From Granulicella sp. S156 (GTDB lineage: Bacteria; Acidobacteriota; Terriglobia; Terriglobales; Acidobacteriaceae), in the NCBI RefSeq assembly GCF_009766105.1, contig NZ_LMUH01000026.1:560864-602406 (forward strand): DNA of 41,543 bases, written 5' to 3'. Both the position numbers and the translations under genes were made by a program. The notes under the pieces were generated by a model, which worked only from the letters and a program-made list of their open reading frames with translations, did not search any database and was not told the DNA's origin. This document shows, piece by piece, positions 40,944 to 41,543 of the stretch; position 1 is the first letter of the stretch; every line of letters starts with the position of its first letter.

Positions 40944-40962
40944 GCCAACCACTTCGGTTGGC
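40944..40962 (-). promoter_or_regulatory. Hairpin in the rpmG leader
   Basis: On the transcribed strand GCCAACC-GAAGT-GGTTGGC forms a perfect 7-bp stem that ends a few bases before the AGGAGAA ribosome-binding site of rpmG. It could affect translation of rpmG or mRNA stability. No known regulatory RNA class fits. Confidence 0.35.
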
Positions 40963-41110
40963 AAGCAGCCATCACTCATTCAAGTGACACGCCGCGACGC
41001 AGGGCTTATGGGCCCCTGCTGCCCTATTCCTGAAATTGTGGTGCGGGATCAGAGCGGTCAGGCGCACGCTCTTCCTCATCTATTATCCACGAAAAGCCCG
41101 TAGAGCGGAA

Positions 41111-41138
41111 GAGGGCCGCCACTAAACCGGCAGCCCTC
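41111..41138. other. Hairpin in the tuf-rpmG gap
   Basis: GAGGGCCGCC and GGCAGCCCTC pair at 9 of 10 positions around an 8-base loop. On the plus strand a T-rich tract (CGCTTTTGCTTTTC) follows; on the minus strand a TTTT comes about 20 nt later. It may contribute to termination behind tuf. Confidence 0.4.
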
Positions 41139-41155
41139 CGCGCTTTTGCTTTTCT

Positions 41156-41200
41156 TTCTGTCATTCCCGCAGGCAATCTGCTTCCCTGCGGGCGACAGAA
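41156..41200 (-). terminator. Probable tuf terminator or processing hairpin
   Basis: On the minus strand TTCTGTCGCCCGCAGG (directly behind the tuf stop) pairs with CCTGCGGGAATGACAGAA with a small internal loop, giving a stable stem of about 15 pairs. No U-run follows directly, so its role as a terminator is not certain. It could also separate tuf mRNA from rpmG by processing. Confidence 0.5.
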
Positions 41201-41201
41201 G

Positions 41202-41543
41202 CTACTTGATGATCTCGGAGATGGTACCGGCGCCTACAGTGCGACCACCCTCGCGGATGGCGAAGCGCAGGCCCTTCTCCATGGCCACCGGGGTGTGCAG
41301 CGTGATCTCGAGCGAGATGTTATCGCCAGGCATCACCATCTCTGTACCCTCGGGCAGCTTTGCCGAGCCCGTTACGTCCGTGGTGCGGAAGTAGAACTGG
41401 GGACGGTAGCCGTTGAAGAACGGAGTATGACGTCCGCCCTCTTCCTTGCTCAACACGTACACCTCGCCCTTGAACACCGTGTGCGGCGTGATCGATCCCG
41501 GCTTCGCCAGAACCATGCCGCGCTCCACGTCTTCCTTCGCGAT
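41202..41543 (-). CDS. tuf: Elongation factor Tu, C-terminal part (cut by window edge)
   Basis: The frame is open to the end of the window, giving the last ~113 residues. They show the typical end of EF-Tu domain [59 protein letters not shown], and the final [19 protein letters not shown]-Tu brings aminoacyl-tRNA to the ribosome as a GTP complex. The gene opens the tuf-rpmG-trnW-secE-nusG-rplK cluster. Confidence 0.99.
   Translation of the reverse strand: MAKEDVERGMVLAKPGSITPHTVFKGEVYVLSKEEGGRHTPFFNGYRPQFYFRTTDVTGSAKLPEGTEMVMPGDNISLEITLHTPVAMEKGLRFAIREGGRTVGAGTISEIIK

Overview
The window looks like a chromosomal segment of an Acidobacteriota (class Terriglobia, Granulicella/Terriglobus/Edaphobacter-like) genome. 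The taxonomic call is an inference. It rests on a TIGR03435-family secreted protein, a ~1500-residue RpoB with an extra cysteine-rich zinc-ribbon-like insert, several N-terminally anchored alpha/beta hydrolases, a GH88/GH105-type enzyme and a phosphocholine-type phospholipase C in one neighbourhood, and many short palindromic intergenic repeats. No rRNA, insertion sequence, integrase or CRISPR array was found.

Region 1 (1-9.6 kb) is accessory in character: short genes on alternating strands, degraded gene ends and wide gaps. It holds the end of a TetR regulator, a DUF4440 remnant, an unrecognised two-gene operon (831-2101), two alpha/beta hydrolases, several small secreted or membrane proteins, a TIGR03435 protein, a CPCC zinc-binding protein and a solitary GvpL/GvpF protein. 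At least four copies of an imperfect palindromic repeat and a 56-bp repeat pair exactly 700 bp apart lie between these genes.

Region 2 (9.6-14.6 kb) has a membrane-anchored TPR protein and a convergent two-pore K+ channel that share a mirrored terminator palindrome, then xseA, a VOC-family gene, an SRPBCC remnant cut off at an inverted-repeat element, and a small secreted protein.

Region 3 (14.6-26.4 kb, minus strand) is the transcription/ribosome cluster rplA-rplJ-rplL-rpoB-rpoC, read right to left. It has unusually long spacers: 752 nt between rplL and rpoB and 217 nt between rpoB and rpoC.

Region 4 (26.4-38.9 kb) separates rplA from its usual partner rplK. It carries a GT39-like membrane glycosyltransferase, a PlsC acyltransferase, a probable operon DUF2062 / lactonase-fold protein (frameshifted) / GH105-type hydrolase, a Tat-exported sugar isomerase-like protein, a Tat-exported phospholipase C, an SPL/PA0069-type radical SAM protein and a ribokinase.

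Region 5 (38.9-41.5 kb, minus strand) is tuf (partial)-rpmG-trnW-secE-nusG-rplK, ending at a strong terminator just after rplK. Regions 3 and 5 together form the canonical tuf-secE-nusG-rplKAJL-rpoBC order, interrupted by about 12.6 kb. The downstream rplA-rpoC half must therefore have its own promoter.
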